Assembly: GCF_947493595.1 (NCBI RefSeq)
Contig: NZ_CANLRL010000008.1
Coordinates: 1-64,000 of the forward strand
DNA: 64,000 bases
Direction: 5' to 3'
From: an uncultured Shimia sp.
Lineage (GTDB): Bacteria; Pseudomonadota; Alphaproteobacteria; Rhodobacterales; Rhodobacteraceae
Shown here: positions 8,993 to 16,283 of the stretch, in pieces
How the letters are laid out: the number at the start of each line of letters is the position of its first letter
Position numbering within the stretch: the first letter of the stretch is position 1
The notes under the pieces: generated by a model
The model's input: the letters and a program-made list of their open reading frames with translations, nothing else
What the model was told of the DNA's origin: nothing
The model's database searches: none
Made by a program: the position numbers and the translations under genes

Positions 8993-9424
8993 ATGTCTGT
9001 TTTTACCCGCGCGCTTGCGTTCGCCCTGCTGTTTACGCCAGGCTTGGTCCTGGCTCAATCAGACGGCACAACCAAGCCCGGCGTGTCTCTTGAGCTCAAT
9101 GCCGTGCAAGATGTGGAAGGTGCCTGCCGGTTTACTTTTGTGGCGGGCAACAGCACGAGCACTTCCATTGACAAGGCTGTCTTTGAGACTGTGATTTTTG
9201 ACACGGAAGGCGCGGTTGTGCGCCTGTCCTTATTTGACTTTCGCGCGTTGCCGGAAGGTCGCCCCCGGGTGCGCCAATTTGATGTGCCGGGTATGGCCTG
9301 CGACCTAATTGGCCAAGCTCTCATCAATGGCACAAACAGCTGCATCGTGAATGGAGCAGAAAGCGGCGTGTGCGGCGACGGACTGACGCTCACCAGCCGT
9401 ATCACCATGAAACTACTGGGATAA
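8993..9424 (+). CDS. Small exported four-cysteine protein heading the first TonB cluster
   Basis: 143 residues with a signal peptide (MSVFTRALAFALLF...VLAQ, cleavage near residue 21) and an AAGGAA ribosome site before 8993. The mature part is about 120 residues with four cysteines (GACRF, GMACDL, NSCIV, GVCGDG), suggesting two disulfides and a periplasmic location. I do not recognise a family. It ends 5 bp before the ExbB start and is co-oriented with exbB-exbD-exbD-tonB, so it is probably co-transcribed and may serve the TonB machine or its substrate. Confidence 0.75.
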   Translation: MSVFTRALAFALLFTPGLVLAQSDGTTKPGVSLELNAVQDVEGACRFTFVAGNSTSTSIDKAVFETVIFDTEGAVVRLSLFDFRALPEGRPRVRQFDVPGMACDLIGQALINGTNSCIVNGAESGVCGDGLTLTSRITMKLLG

Positions 9425-9429
9425 CAAAA

Positions 9430-10074
9430 ATGAGTGGATTGCGCGATGTGGTCGCCTTAGGTGGACCAGTGGTGGTCATCCTTTTGGTGATGTCTGTTTT
9501 AACGATGGCTGTGACCATCTACAAGCTGTGGCAGTTTGCGGCGTCCGGCGTTGGGCGTCATAAGGTGCTGTCCGAGGCTTTGGCGGCCTGGGACGCGGGT
9601 GACGCGGGTCAAGCACAAGCGCGGTTGTCGCAGAGCCGCAGCTATCTGGCACCGCTTATTGAAAGCGCCATTCAAACGCGCACCTCCCAAGCGCTGAGCG
9701 ATCGACTGGATGCCGAAGCAGGTTTGGCGCTGGCCCGACTGGAGCGCGGCTTTCGCCTGCTGGATACCATTGCGCAGCTGGCGCCTCTACTGGGTCTGTT
9801 TGGGACCGTATTGGGCATGATCGAAGCCTTCCAAAGCCTGCAAACTGCTGGCGCGTCAGTGGACCCATCTTTGCTTGCTGGCGGTATCTGGGTGGCCCTT
9901 GTCACCACAGCAGTGGGCCTTGCGGTTGCCATGCCTACCTCAATGATTTTGTCCTGGTTGGAGAGCCGCACAGCACGGGAACGCGTGTTTGCCGACAAAG
10001 CGTTGCGCACGGCATTGATGCAGCAAGACGCAGGCAGTCATCAGGCATCGCAAACAAAAACACATCATGCGTAA
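9430..10074 (+). CDS. exbB: ExbB/TolQ/MotA-family proton channel subunit (cluster 1)
   Basis: 214 residues with three membrane segments: about 10-30 (VVVILLVMSVLTMAVTIYKL), about 115-135 and about 155-175. The conserved core LLDTIAQLAPLLGLFGTVLGMIEAFQ followed by LLAGGIWVALVTTAVGLAVAMP is the ExbB/TolQ signature. It forms the inner-membrane proton channel that, with ExbD, energises TonB. The start at 9430 lies 5 bp after the upstream gene. It overlaps exbD by 8 bp, so translation is probably coupled. The C-terminal tail is polar and short. Confidence 0.92.
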   Translation: MSGLRDVVALGGPVVVILLVMSVLTMAVTIYKLWQFAASGVGRHKVLSEALAAWDAGDAGQAQARLSQSRSYLAPLIESAIQTRTSQALSDRLDAEAGLALARLERGFRLLDTIAQLAPLLGLFGTVLGMIEAFQSLQTAGASVDPSLLAGGIWVALVTTAVGLAVAMPTSMILSWLESRTARERVFADKALRTALMQQDAGSHQASQTKTHHA

Positions 10075-10432
10075 CCATGCGCGCTTTGTCCGTCGCCCGC
10101 TTGCGCTCACGCCGTTGATCGACGTGATCTTTTTGTTGCTGCTGTTCTTTATGCTGACGTCGACGTTCTCCACGTTTGGCGAGATCGAACTCAGCAACGC
10201 GCGCAAAGGCAGCGGCACAGCGGCGGCGGACGTCGAGCGTTACTTTGTGCAGCTGGGCGCAGAGCGTCTTACCCTAAACGGCCAACCAACAACGCTCGAA
10301 GACATCGCAGCAACCATTGAAACGGGACAGGTTTTGGTCAGTCTGGATGCGGACACCACGGCGCAACGGCTTGTGGACTTACTCCGCCTCATGCGCGCGC
10401 GTGATGGGCTCGACGTTTTGGTTCTGGAGTAA
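10067..10432 (+). CDS. exbD: ExbD/TolR-family protein 1 with membrane Asp (cluster 1)
   Basis: 121 residues: short cytosolic start, one membrane helix at about 14-34 (LTPLIDVIFLLLLFFML), and a periplasmic domain. Asp19 in PLIDV is the protonatable residue required in ExbD and TolR. The periplasmic part has the usual ExbD layout, ending LRLMRARDGLDVLVLE. It overlaps exbB upstream and is followed after 4 bp by a second exbD in which this Asp is Asn. Confidence 0.92.
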   Translation: MRNHARFVRRPLALTPLIDVIFLLLLFFMLTSTFSTFGEIELSNARKGSGTAAADVERYFVQLGAERLTLNGQPTTLEDIAATIETGQVLVSLDADTTAQRLVDLLRLMRARDGLDVLVLE

Positions 10433-10436
10433 GCAG

Positions 10437-10814
10437 ATGATCCGACACACTCCTCTGCGCAAGAAACGGGATTCGACCATTCCGTTGATCAATGTTGTCT
10501 TTCTGATGTTGGTGTTCTTCTTGATTGCAGGCACCGTTGCGCCCCCGCTCGACCCCAATTTGAACCTGGTGCAAACCAAAGACCTCGAAGGGCGCGAACC
10601 ACCCGACGCCTTGGTATTGCACGCGGACGGCCGCTTGAGCTTTAGAGGCCGTGCCACCTCGCCTGACCAACACATCCTGGAAAATGGCACCGGCCCAAGC
10701 CGGATCGTGCCAGACCGGGATGCCCCCGCCAAGCGCTTGATGGAAGTCACAGGCGCATTGCGACGCGCGGGCGCCTCCTCCGTAATCCTTGTCACCGAGC
10801 GAGCGCTGCAGTGA
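10437..10814 (+). CDS. ExbD/TolR-family protein 2 with Asn in place of the membrane Asp (cluster 1)
   Basis: 125 residues with the ExbD plan: Lys/Arg-rich start, membrane helix at about 15-35 (IPLINVVFLMLVFFLIAG), then a periplasmic domain ending GASSVILVTERALQ. The position of the essential Asp (residue 19) is Asn (PLINV). It therefore may not carry protons itself and could pair with the Asp-bearing ExbD just upstream. The start at 10437 follows the previous stop by 4 bp; its own stop overlaps the tonB start (GTGA). Confidence 0.9.
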   Translation: MIRHTPLRKKRDSTIPLINVVFLMLVFFLIAGTVAPPLDPNLNLVQTKDLEGREPPDALVLHADGRLSFRGRATSPDQHILENGTGPSRIVPDRDAPAKRLMEVTGALRRAGASSVILVTERALQ

Positions 10815-11935
10815 TCCGTCGCTCGCTCCTCATTGCCTCTGTTGCGCTGCTGCTTTCCCTTGCGGTGCACCTGCTGGGTCTTGGTTATGCCATCAGGATT
10901 GAGCACGCCCCGTCGAGGTCGCAAACCTCGGCTGAGCCTATCGCCCTCGGCAACGCCTTTGACGACTTAGCCGAGGAGCTCGAGGCGCCCGAACAGCCCG
11001 ATCCAGCCCCGGAACCGGAGCCCCCGCAACCTGTAGAGCCAGTGGCGCCAACCACCGACGCCGATGTGCCAGATACCGAAGTTCTTGTGGCTTCTGAAAA
11101 CCCACAAGACACCTATGCGCCCGATACAGGCACCGCCCAAACTGTCGCGCCGGTCCCGCTTGCCGGGACGCAAAGCGATTTTGTGGCAGAGCCAGATGTA
11201 ACCGAACCAACCGCTCAATCAAAAGCAACCGCTCCGGTGCCACCACAAACCGACCAGGCTGCACCGCTTGGAAGCGAGACCGACACCGTAGAGATCACCG
11301 AACCTGTGGCTGCACAGCCGCCTTCACCGACCACAGCCCCGGAAGTCACACCGCCAACAAAAGAGGTCATCGCAGCTCTACCGGAAACCGTGGTGCCGGT
11401 AGAGCCCATCCAGCCGCTGTCTGTTCCGAAAACCGAGGACCAGGCAGCCCCCACTCCCACTGAAAACCAGGACGAGGAGCAGCCGCAGGACAACACCGAA
11501 AGCAAACTGCAACCCTTGTTTCCAGGCCTGCGCAACGGGTTTGATGATCTGCGCAATCCAACGCAAACGCTTGAGTCTCCGTTGGAAACCTTCAAACGCG
11601 AAGGCGCTCATGCCTCCGTGGGAGGCTTTGGCATCCCATCGGGCTCTGCAGCCAACTCTCGCGGGCCCGGAAATTCTGACACCACCAACTACGCGGGCCG
11701 TGTGCTGGTTCATCTCAACCGAACCCGCCCGGTCCACGTCAAAGCAACAGGCTTCGCCCGTGTGTATTTTGAAATTGCCCCGAATGGTTCCATAAACTGG
11801 GTGGAAATCATCGACAGCTCCGGCAACGACGCTGTCAATCGCGCGGCCCGCACGCAAATCCAAAGCGCCGTGCCGTTTCCACGGCCGCCAAATGGCGAAC
11901 GCCGGCAGTTGTCGTTTTTGTATAGCTCAAGATAG
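10811..11935 (+). CDS. tonB: TonB-family energy transducer (cluster 1)
   Basis: 374 residues with a GTG start overlapping the previous stop by 4 bp. An N-terminal membrane anchor (about 7-25, IASVALLLSLAVHLLGLGYA) is followed by a long acidic Pro/Glu/Thr-rich periplasm-spanning region (about 50-235, with PEQPDPAPEPEPPQPVEPV) and a C-terminal TonB domain (about 290-374, VLVHLNRTRPVHVKATGFARVYFEIAPNG...PFPRPP). It transmits the ExbB/ExbD proton-driven force to outer-membrane receptors. The hmu genes next door make heme receptors plausible clients (inference). Confidence 0.9.
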   Translation: MIRRSLLIASVALLLSLAVHLLGLGYAIRIEHAPSRSQTSAEPIALGNAFDDLAEELEAPEQPDPAPEPEPPQPVEPVAPTTDADVPDTEVLVASENPQDTYAPDTGTAQTVAPVPLAGTQSDFVAEPDVTEPTAQSKATAPVPPQTDQAAPLGSETDTVEITEPVAAQPPSPTTAPEVTPPTKEVIAALPETVVPVEPIQPLSVPKTEDQAAPTPTENQDEEQPQDNTESKLQPLFPGLRNGFDDLRNPTQTLESPLETFKREGAHASVGGFGIPSGSAANSRGPGNSDTTNYAGRVLVHLNRTRPVHVKATGFARVYFEIAPNGSINWVEIIDSSGNDAVNRAARTQIQSAVPFPRPPNGERRQLSFLYSSR

Positions 11936-11973
11936 CGCGATTGCCTCTGGTGCGTCTGGCCACCTGTCAAAAG

Positions 11974-12150
11974 TCACTTTTTGATTTCAAATACAAGAGT
12001 GTCGCTATCCGGATCAGTGAGGTCAGCCGAAACCGTGACCGACGGGATCGTCGTCATAACCTTGATACAGAAATTGAAAGCAGCTTGGATTCTAGTGATG
12101 CGTCTCTCTAAATAGCGAGGAGACCATGCCCCTGACCGCGCAAACAAAAA
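11974..12150 (-). pseudogene. Possible gene remnant (C-terminal fragment without a start)
   Basis: The minus strand is open from a TAA near 12150 to a TGA at 11974-11976. The translation looks protein-like in its second half: RYLERRITRIQAAFNF, then TTIPSVTVSADL and TDPDSDTLVFEIKK. There is no upstream ATG or ribosome site; the only internal ATG would give a peptide of 27 residues. It may be the tail of a gene lost between tonB and hmuV, or chance. Confidence 0.25.
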
Positions 12151-12157
12151 TGGTTAT

Positions 12158-12949
12158 CTAAAGTAACTCCTGGGATGGATAAACACGCGCCAATTGAGGC
12201 AACGTGAAAAAACCCGATATCGGCGCTTCGCAGACCTTCAAATCGCACCCATAGGCGTCCGTTAGCCGCTCCGCTGTCAGCGCCTTGGGAACGCTATCCT
12301 GCACAACCAACGCGCCATCCACAACCAAAGCCACACGATCCGCAAACATCGCGGTCAAATTGAGATCGTGCATGACAACCACAACACCGCCCCCCTGATC
12401 GGCAAAGTCCCGCGCCGTCTGCATCACCCGCAATTGCTGGCCAATATCGAGACTGGACACAGGCTCATCCAGAAACAACCAGCGCGGCACCCCATCCTCA
12501 ACCGGCTGCCAAACCTGACACAACACGCGCGCCAATTGGACCCGCTGTTGCTCCCCACCGGACAGAGACTGGTAATATTGCCCCTCAAATCCCGCCATCC
12601 CAACTTTTTGCAACGCATGCGCCGCGATTTTTGGTTCCGTGTGCCTTTGCAATCCAAGACGCACGATTTCAAACACGGTGAATGGAAAGGCCAAAGGCGT
12701 GGCCTGCGCCAGAACCGCCCGATGGTGCGCCAGCACGGAGGCCCGGATGGACTTGATATCCTGCCCGTTCAAACTCACGCTGCCAGTGTAGGCCACATCC
12801 CCGGACACGGCTGACAGCAACGTGGACTTGCCTGCTCCCGATGGACCAACAATGGCTGTGACCGCACCAGGCTGTGCATCAAAAGTCACGTCCCGCAGCA
12901 GAACCTTCTTTTCAACGCGAACTCCGATATTCTTGGCAATCAAAGCCAT
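12158..12949 (-). CDS. hmuV: Heme ABC importer ATP-binding protein
   Basis: 263 residues from the ATG at 12949, which has GTGAGG 9 nt upstream; a GTG at 12964 overlapping the hmuU stop lacks a ribosome site. Walker A GPSGAGKST, signature LSGGEQQRVQLARVL and Walker B WLFLDEPVSSLD are intact, with the HDLNLTAMFAD His-switch. It powers import of heme from the periplasm through HmuU. Last gene of hmuSTUV. Confidence 0.95.
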   Translation of the reverse strand: MALIAKNIGVRVEKKVLLRDVTFDAQPGAVTAIVGPSGAGKSTLLSAVSGDVAYTGSVSLNGQDIKSIRASVLAHHRAVLAQATPLAFPFTVFEIVRLGLQRHTEPKIAAHALQKVGMAGFEGQYYQSLSGGEQQRVQLARVLCQVWQPVEDGVPRWLFLDEPVSSLDIGQQLRVMQTARDFADQGGGVVVVMHDLNLTAMFADRVALVVDGALVVQDSVPKALTAERLTDAYGCDLKVCEAPISGFFTLPQLARVYPSQELL

Positions 12950-12960
12950 TGTCTTCAGCC

Positions 12961-14028
12961 TCACAGGTCAACCACGCCCCGTTGGCGCAGTAATATCCAC
13001 AGAAAAAACGGCCCGCCAAAAATCGCTGTGATAATGCCAATCGGCAGCTCCGCCGGCGCTATGATCACCCGTGCCACAACATCGGCCGACACAAGCATAC
13101 ATGCGCCCAACAGCGCGGAGTTTAACACGAGATGCTTGTGATCCGGCCCGGACACAAGCCGCAATACATGGGGAACAACGATGCCGACAAAACCAATGCC
13201 ACCGCTGATTGCCACAGACACGCCCGTCGCAGCGGCCACACATAGAATGGCCAACCGTTTGATCACCTGCACGGACACCCCCATATGGCGCGCGGCATCC
13301 TCTCCCAGCGCCATGGCGTTCAAACCGTTTGCCAAGAACTGAGCTGTCCCCAGTGCAAGCAAAACGACAGGCGCAACAATCAAAAGCTTGTTCCAGTTGG
13401 CACCGGATAGCGCCCCCATATTCCAGAACGTGAAATCCCGCATCTGGGCGTCATCCGCCATGTAGATCAGCACCCCTGTGAACGCCATTGTCAGGGCTGA
13501 CAACGCGATCCCCGCCAACAGCATGGTGGCCACCGACGTGCGCCCTCGACGTGTAGCAATGCCATATAGCAAAAGGGTCGCACCCCATGCGCCTGCAAAG
13601 GCAAATATAGGCAGGAGAGCCGCTCCCAAAAAGTTTGCGAACGGCAAAGCACCGCCAAGCACAATGGCGCAGACCGCTCCGAAACTCGCGCCTGCACTCA
13701 CGCCAATGATCCCCGGGTCCGCCAATGGGTTGCGAAAGAGCCCCTGCAAAAGCGCACCAGAGGACGCCAAAGCAGCGCCAACCAGCAGGCCGGTCAACAA
13801 ACGCGGCAACCGTATGTGCAGCAGCACAATTTCATCCCGCAACGACAGGTCTTCCCCTTGCATCACCGCAAACAGGCCGGACCAAAGAGAGGTATCAGCA
13901 GCCCCAACAGCCAGGCCAGCAATCGACACCCCCAAAAGCAGCACGCATAAGGCAGCTGTCACTTTTTGAGCACCCGATGTGCGGCCTCCGTTTTGGTGCG
14001 GCGCATAATCTGTTGTCGCGGCAACCAT
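12961..14028 (-). CDS. hmuU: Heme ABC importer permease (FecCD family)
   Basis: 355 residues with about ten predicted membrane helices and the FecCD-family pattern: RLPRLLTGLLVGAALASSGALLQGLFRNPLADPGIIGVSAGA near the N-terminus and GGIGFVGIVVPHVLRLVSGPDH followed by GACMLVSADVVAR...PIGIITAIFGGPFFLWIL at the C-terminus. It forms the inner-membrane channel for heme with HmuV and HmuT. The start lies 3 bp after the hmuT stop, consistent with an operon. Confidence 0.95.
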   Translation of the reverse strand: MVAATTDYAPHQNGGRTSGAQKVTAALCVLLLGVSIAGLAVGAADTSLWSGLFAVMQGEDLSLRDEIVLLHIRLPRLLTGLLVGAALASSGALLQGLFRNPLADPGIIGVSAGASFGAVCAIVLGGALPFANFLGAALLPIFAFAGAWGATLLLYGIATRRGRTSVATMLLAGIALSALTMAFTGVLIYMADDAQMRDFTFWNMGALSGANWNKLLIVAPVVLLALGTAQFLANGLNAMALGEDAARHMGVSVQVIKRLAILCVAAATGVSVAISGGIGFVGIVVPHVLRLVSGPDHKHLVLNSALLGACMLVSADVVARVIIAPAELPIGIITAIFGGPFFLWILLRQRGVVDL

Positions 14029-14031
14029 GGA

Positions 14032-14910
14032 TCAGCTGCCCGCGGCGGCCAATCCAGCGGCCAGTTCAGACACCGCTTGCCCGGTCCGCACGGAGAAGCC
14101 GAGAAGCAACATTCCGTCCATTTGCAACACGGCCTGCGCCCGTCCGGCAGGTGTCGCCGCGATGGAGGGATGCGCCAACACATCCGCAGCAGTAACAGCG
14201 CCCGGCCGGTGCGATTGCATCATCAAAATCACATCCGGCGCGGCGGTCAAAACGGCCTCGTCTGACACCAACTTATACCCGTCAAAGCCTGCTATTGCAT
14301 TCTGGGCGCCAGACAGCGTCAAGACGCCTTGCGCGGCGGTATTCCCTCCCGCTGCCATGATCCGGCCACCCTGCATCGACAACACAAACAACACCTTTTG
14401 ATCACGCAATCCAGCGAGCTGACTGGCCTCTTCCACGTCAGTGGTCACCTGCGCTGCCAAGTCTTCACCTGCATCCACCGCATCCAGAGCTTTGGCCACG
14501 GCACGGATCTTGTTTTGGACCGAAGGAAGGTCAAATCCCATGGGAACAGTGACAATCGGTAACCCAGTATCGGCCAGAACGTCAAAGGTTTCCGGTGGGC
14601 CTGCCCCCTCTTCCGCCAAGATCATGTCGGGCGCAACGGACAGCAAGCCTTCTGGCGATAACCGGCGTACATAGCCCACGTCCGGAAGCTTGCGCGCTTC
14701 CGCCGGGAAATTTGAGGTTGTATCACGCGCAACCAACCGATGCTCTTGGCCCAGCGCAAACACAATCTCCGTCACCGATCCCCCAACAGAGACAATCCGT
14801 GAAGGCACGGAATCCGCCATGGCACCACGTGCCAGCACAATCGTAAAAAGCGCAAGCAACGCACCCCCCATACTCACTTGCAGTTTGCTAAGTGGAGACA
14901 ATTTGGTCAT
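14032..14910 (-). CDS. hmuT: Periplasmic heme-binding protein
   Basis: 292 residues: signal peptide (about 1-32, ending RGAMADS), then the PeriBP/TroA-type fold with SRIVSVGGSVTEIVFALGQEHRLVARDTTSNFP, YVRRLSPEGLLSVAPDMILAE and the C-terminal ADVLAHPSIAATPAGRAQAVLQMDG. This matches HmuT heme carriers, whose conserved Tyr and His residues hold heme. The start overlaps the hmuS stop by 4 bp (ATGA), so translation is coupled. Confidence 0.93.
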   Translation of the reverse strand: MTKLSPLSKLQVSMGGALLALFTIVLARGAMADSVPSRIVSVGGSVTEIVFALGQEHRLVARDTTSNFPAEARKLPDVGYVRRLSPEGLLSVAPDMILAEEGAGPPETFDVLADTGLPIVTVPMGFDLPSVQNKIRAVAKALDAVDAGEDLAAQVTTDVEEASQLAGLRDQKVLFVLSMQGGRIMAAGGNTAAQGVLTLSGAQNAIAGFDGYKLVSDEAVLTAAPDVILMMQSHRPGAVTAADVLAHPSIAATPAGRAQAVLQMDGMLLLGFSVRTGQAVSELAAGLAAAGS

Positions 14911-15962
14911 GCCACAGCCTCCTCTTTCAGGCTTGGCAAACCCGCCACCAGATCATTCCATTTTTCGGCGGCCTCAGGCTCAGCCAGAACACCAAAGACC
15001 TGCAAAATCAGACCACCCTCGGCGTCAAATGCCTCCACGGAAACAGCGTCTCCACGGCGGGTGGCTTTGGTCGCCTGCCAGACTTCGGCAATATGGTCGT
15101 TGCGCAGATGCAGATTGAACCGCGGGTCAAGCACGTTGATCCAAGGCCCCATTGATTTCACTGTCTCAATTGGCCCGGTGTGGATTTCAATGCACCCGCG
15201 ATTGCCAACAAACACCATAATTGGCAGCCCCAAATCGCGGGCCTTTTCAAGCAAGTCTGAAACCGCAGAGGTCTGCAAGGGACGCACATATGGCGCACCG
15301 GCCACGCGATAGGCTCCTAGCCGATTCATCGTGAGCTTTTTCACCATCTGCAAGAACTGGTGCGTGTCGGTGATCTTGTCCCACTCGGCATGCAACCGCT
15401 CTGCTTTTGCGTGGTCACCAATCGCTGCTTCTGTCTTCTGCCGGGGAAGGATTGGAAGGTCACCGGACTGCTCCGGAAACCTCAGTTCCGCAAGCACGCC
15501 TCGCCACGCCTCATGCTGGGAAGTCTCTTTGAGAAATACCTTATGCACCGCATCGCCTGCGGCATCAAACACCTGAAGGGAGCGGCGCTCGCTGCCATCG
15601 TCCAACGGCTTCACGACCGCAAAGGCATACTTCCAATGTCCAGGAAACATGCGCAGGTCAATCTCATCATTCACCACCAACGCCGCATGTGGACCACCGC
15701 GGTAGTCAGCATAAACGCCAGTCTTCTCAATCACGCAGCTCTTATTGCGGGTGAGCGCCATTACTTCGCCTAACCGCATAATCGCAGGCATCAATACATC
15801 CATCTCCGGCGTTATGCGTGTCACCCCCTGCCCCAAATGCGCCGCAAGCAGCTGCGCCTCCGAGATCCCAAGCTTGTCGGCCAGATCGCGTTCCCGCATT
15901 TTGGGGTTGTCCAGGCGGGCTTGCTGGATTTCTGTAACTGTAAAAGAAGTGGATCGTGCCAT
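14907..15962 (-). CDS. hmuS: Hemin-degrading factor / cytosolic heme-handling protein
   Basis: 351 residues with the two-repeat HemS/ChuX architecture: repeat 1 has RERDLADKLGISEAQLLAAHLG, VMALTRNKSCVIEKTGVY and NDEIDLRMFPGHWKYAFAV; repeat 2 has GAPYVRPLQTSAVSDLL, IMVFVGNRGCIEIHTGPI and WINVLDPRFNLHLRNDHIAEVW. HmuS-type proteins accept heme in the cytosol and deliver or degrade it. First gene of hmuSTUV; GGGGGA lies upstream of the ATG at 15962. Divergent from hmuR across 321 bp. Confidence 0.94.
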   Translation of the reverse strand: MARSTSFTVTEIQQARLDNPKMRERDLADKLGISEAQLLAAHLGQGVTRITPEMDVLMPAIMRLGEVMALTRNKSCVIEKTGVYADYRGGPHAALVVNDEIDLRMFPGHWKYAFAVVKPLDDGSERRSLQVFDAAGDAVHKVFLKETSQHEAWRGVLAELRFPEQSGDLPILPRQKTEAAIGDHAKAERLHAEWDKITDTHQFLQMVKKLTMNRLGAYRVAGAPYVRPLQTSAVSDLLEKARDLGLPIMVFVGNRGCIEIHTGPIETVKSMGPWINVLDPRFNLHLRNDHIAEVWQATKATRRGDAVSVEAFDAEGGLILQVFGVLAEPEAAEKWNDLVAGLPSLKEEAVA

Positions 15963-16283
15963 GTGCGTCCCCCGATGAGCTTGGAAGAAGCAGTGGCTGT
16001 GACCGAAGGAATCGGAAGCAGTGGCTGTGCTTTGCTGATGTGTTCCTCATGCACTAAGTGCAAAAAAGTCGCACCGCAAGACCCATCGCAATTTTTCTGA
16101 CAAAAATAATATAGTATTTACCAATCAGATCATTTAGGCCGCTTCCGACTCGAACCTCGGACGTCTTCTAACGTCTGCTTATCGGGCAATCACCCAGCTT
16201 CCAGCCAGGAATAAACACACCGCAAGGCCCCATAGGTCCACTCGCGGTTTGCCATGGGGCCCTACGCTCCGGAAGGAAGGAAA
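15963..16283. promoter_or_regulatory. Divergent hmuS/hmuR control region
   Basis: No gene. It holds the start regions of both heme transcription units. Visible elements: a direct repeat GAAGCAGTGGCTGTG at 15987-16001 and 16015-16029 (28-bp period); a perfect palindrome TGCACT-A-AGTGCA at 16050-16062; and an AT-rich near-palindrome AATAATATAGTATT at 16105-16118. The last could be a -10 region or an iron-regulator site. The regulator is not identifiable from sequence. Confidence 0.5.

Noticed and set aside
11378-11863. 161-codon open frame on the minus strand
   Set aside because: Antisense to the Pro-rich tonB; composition reflects GC skew only.
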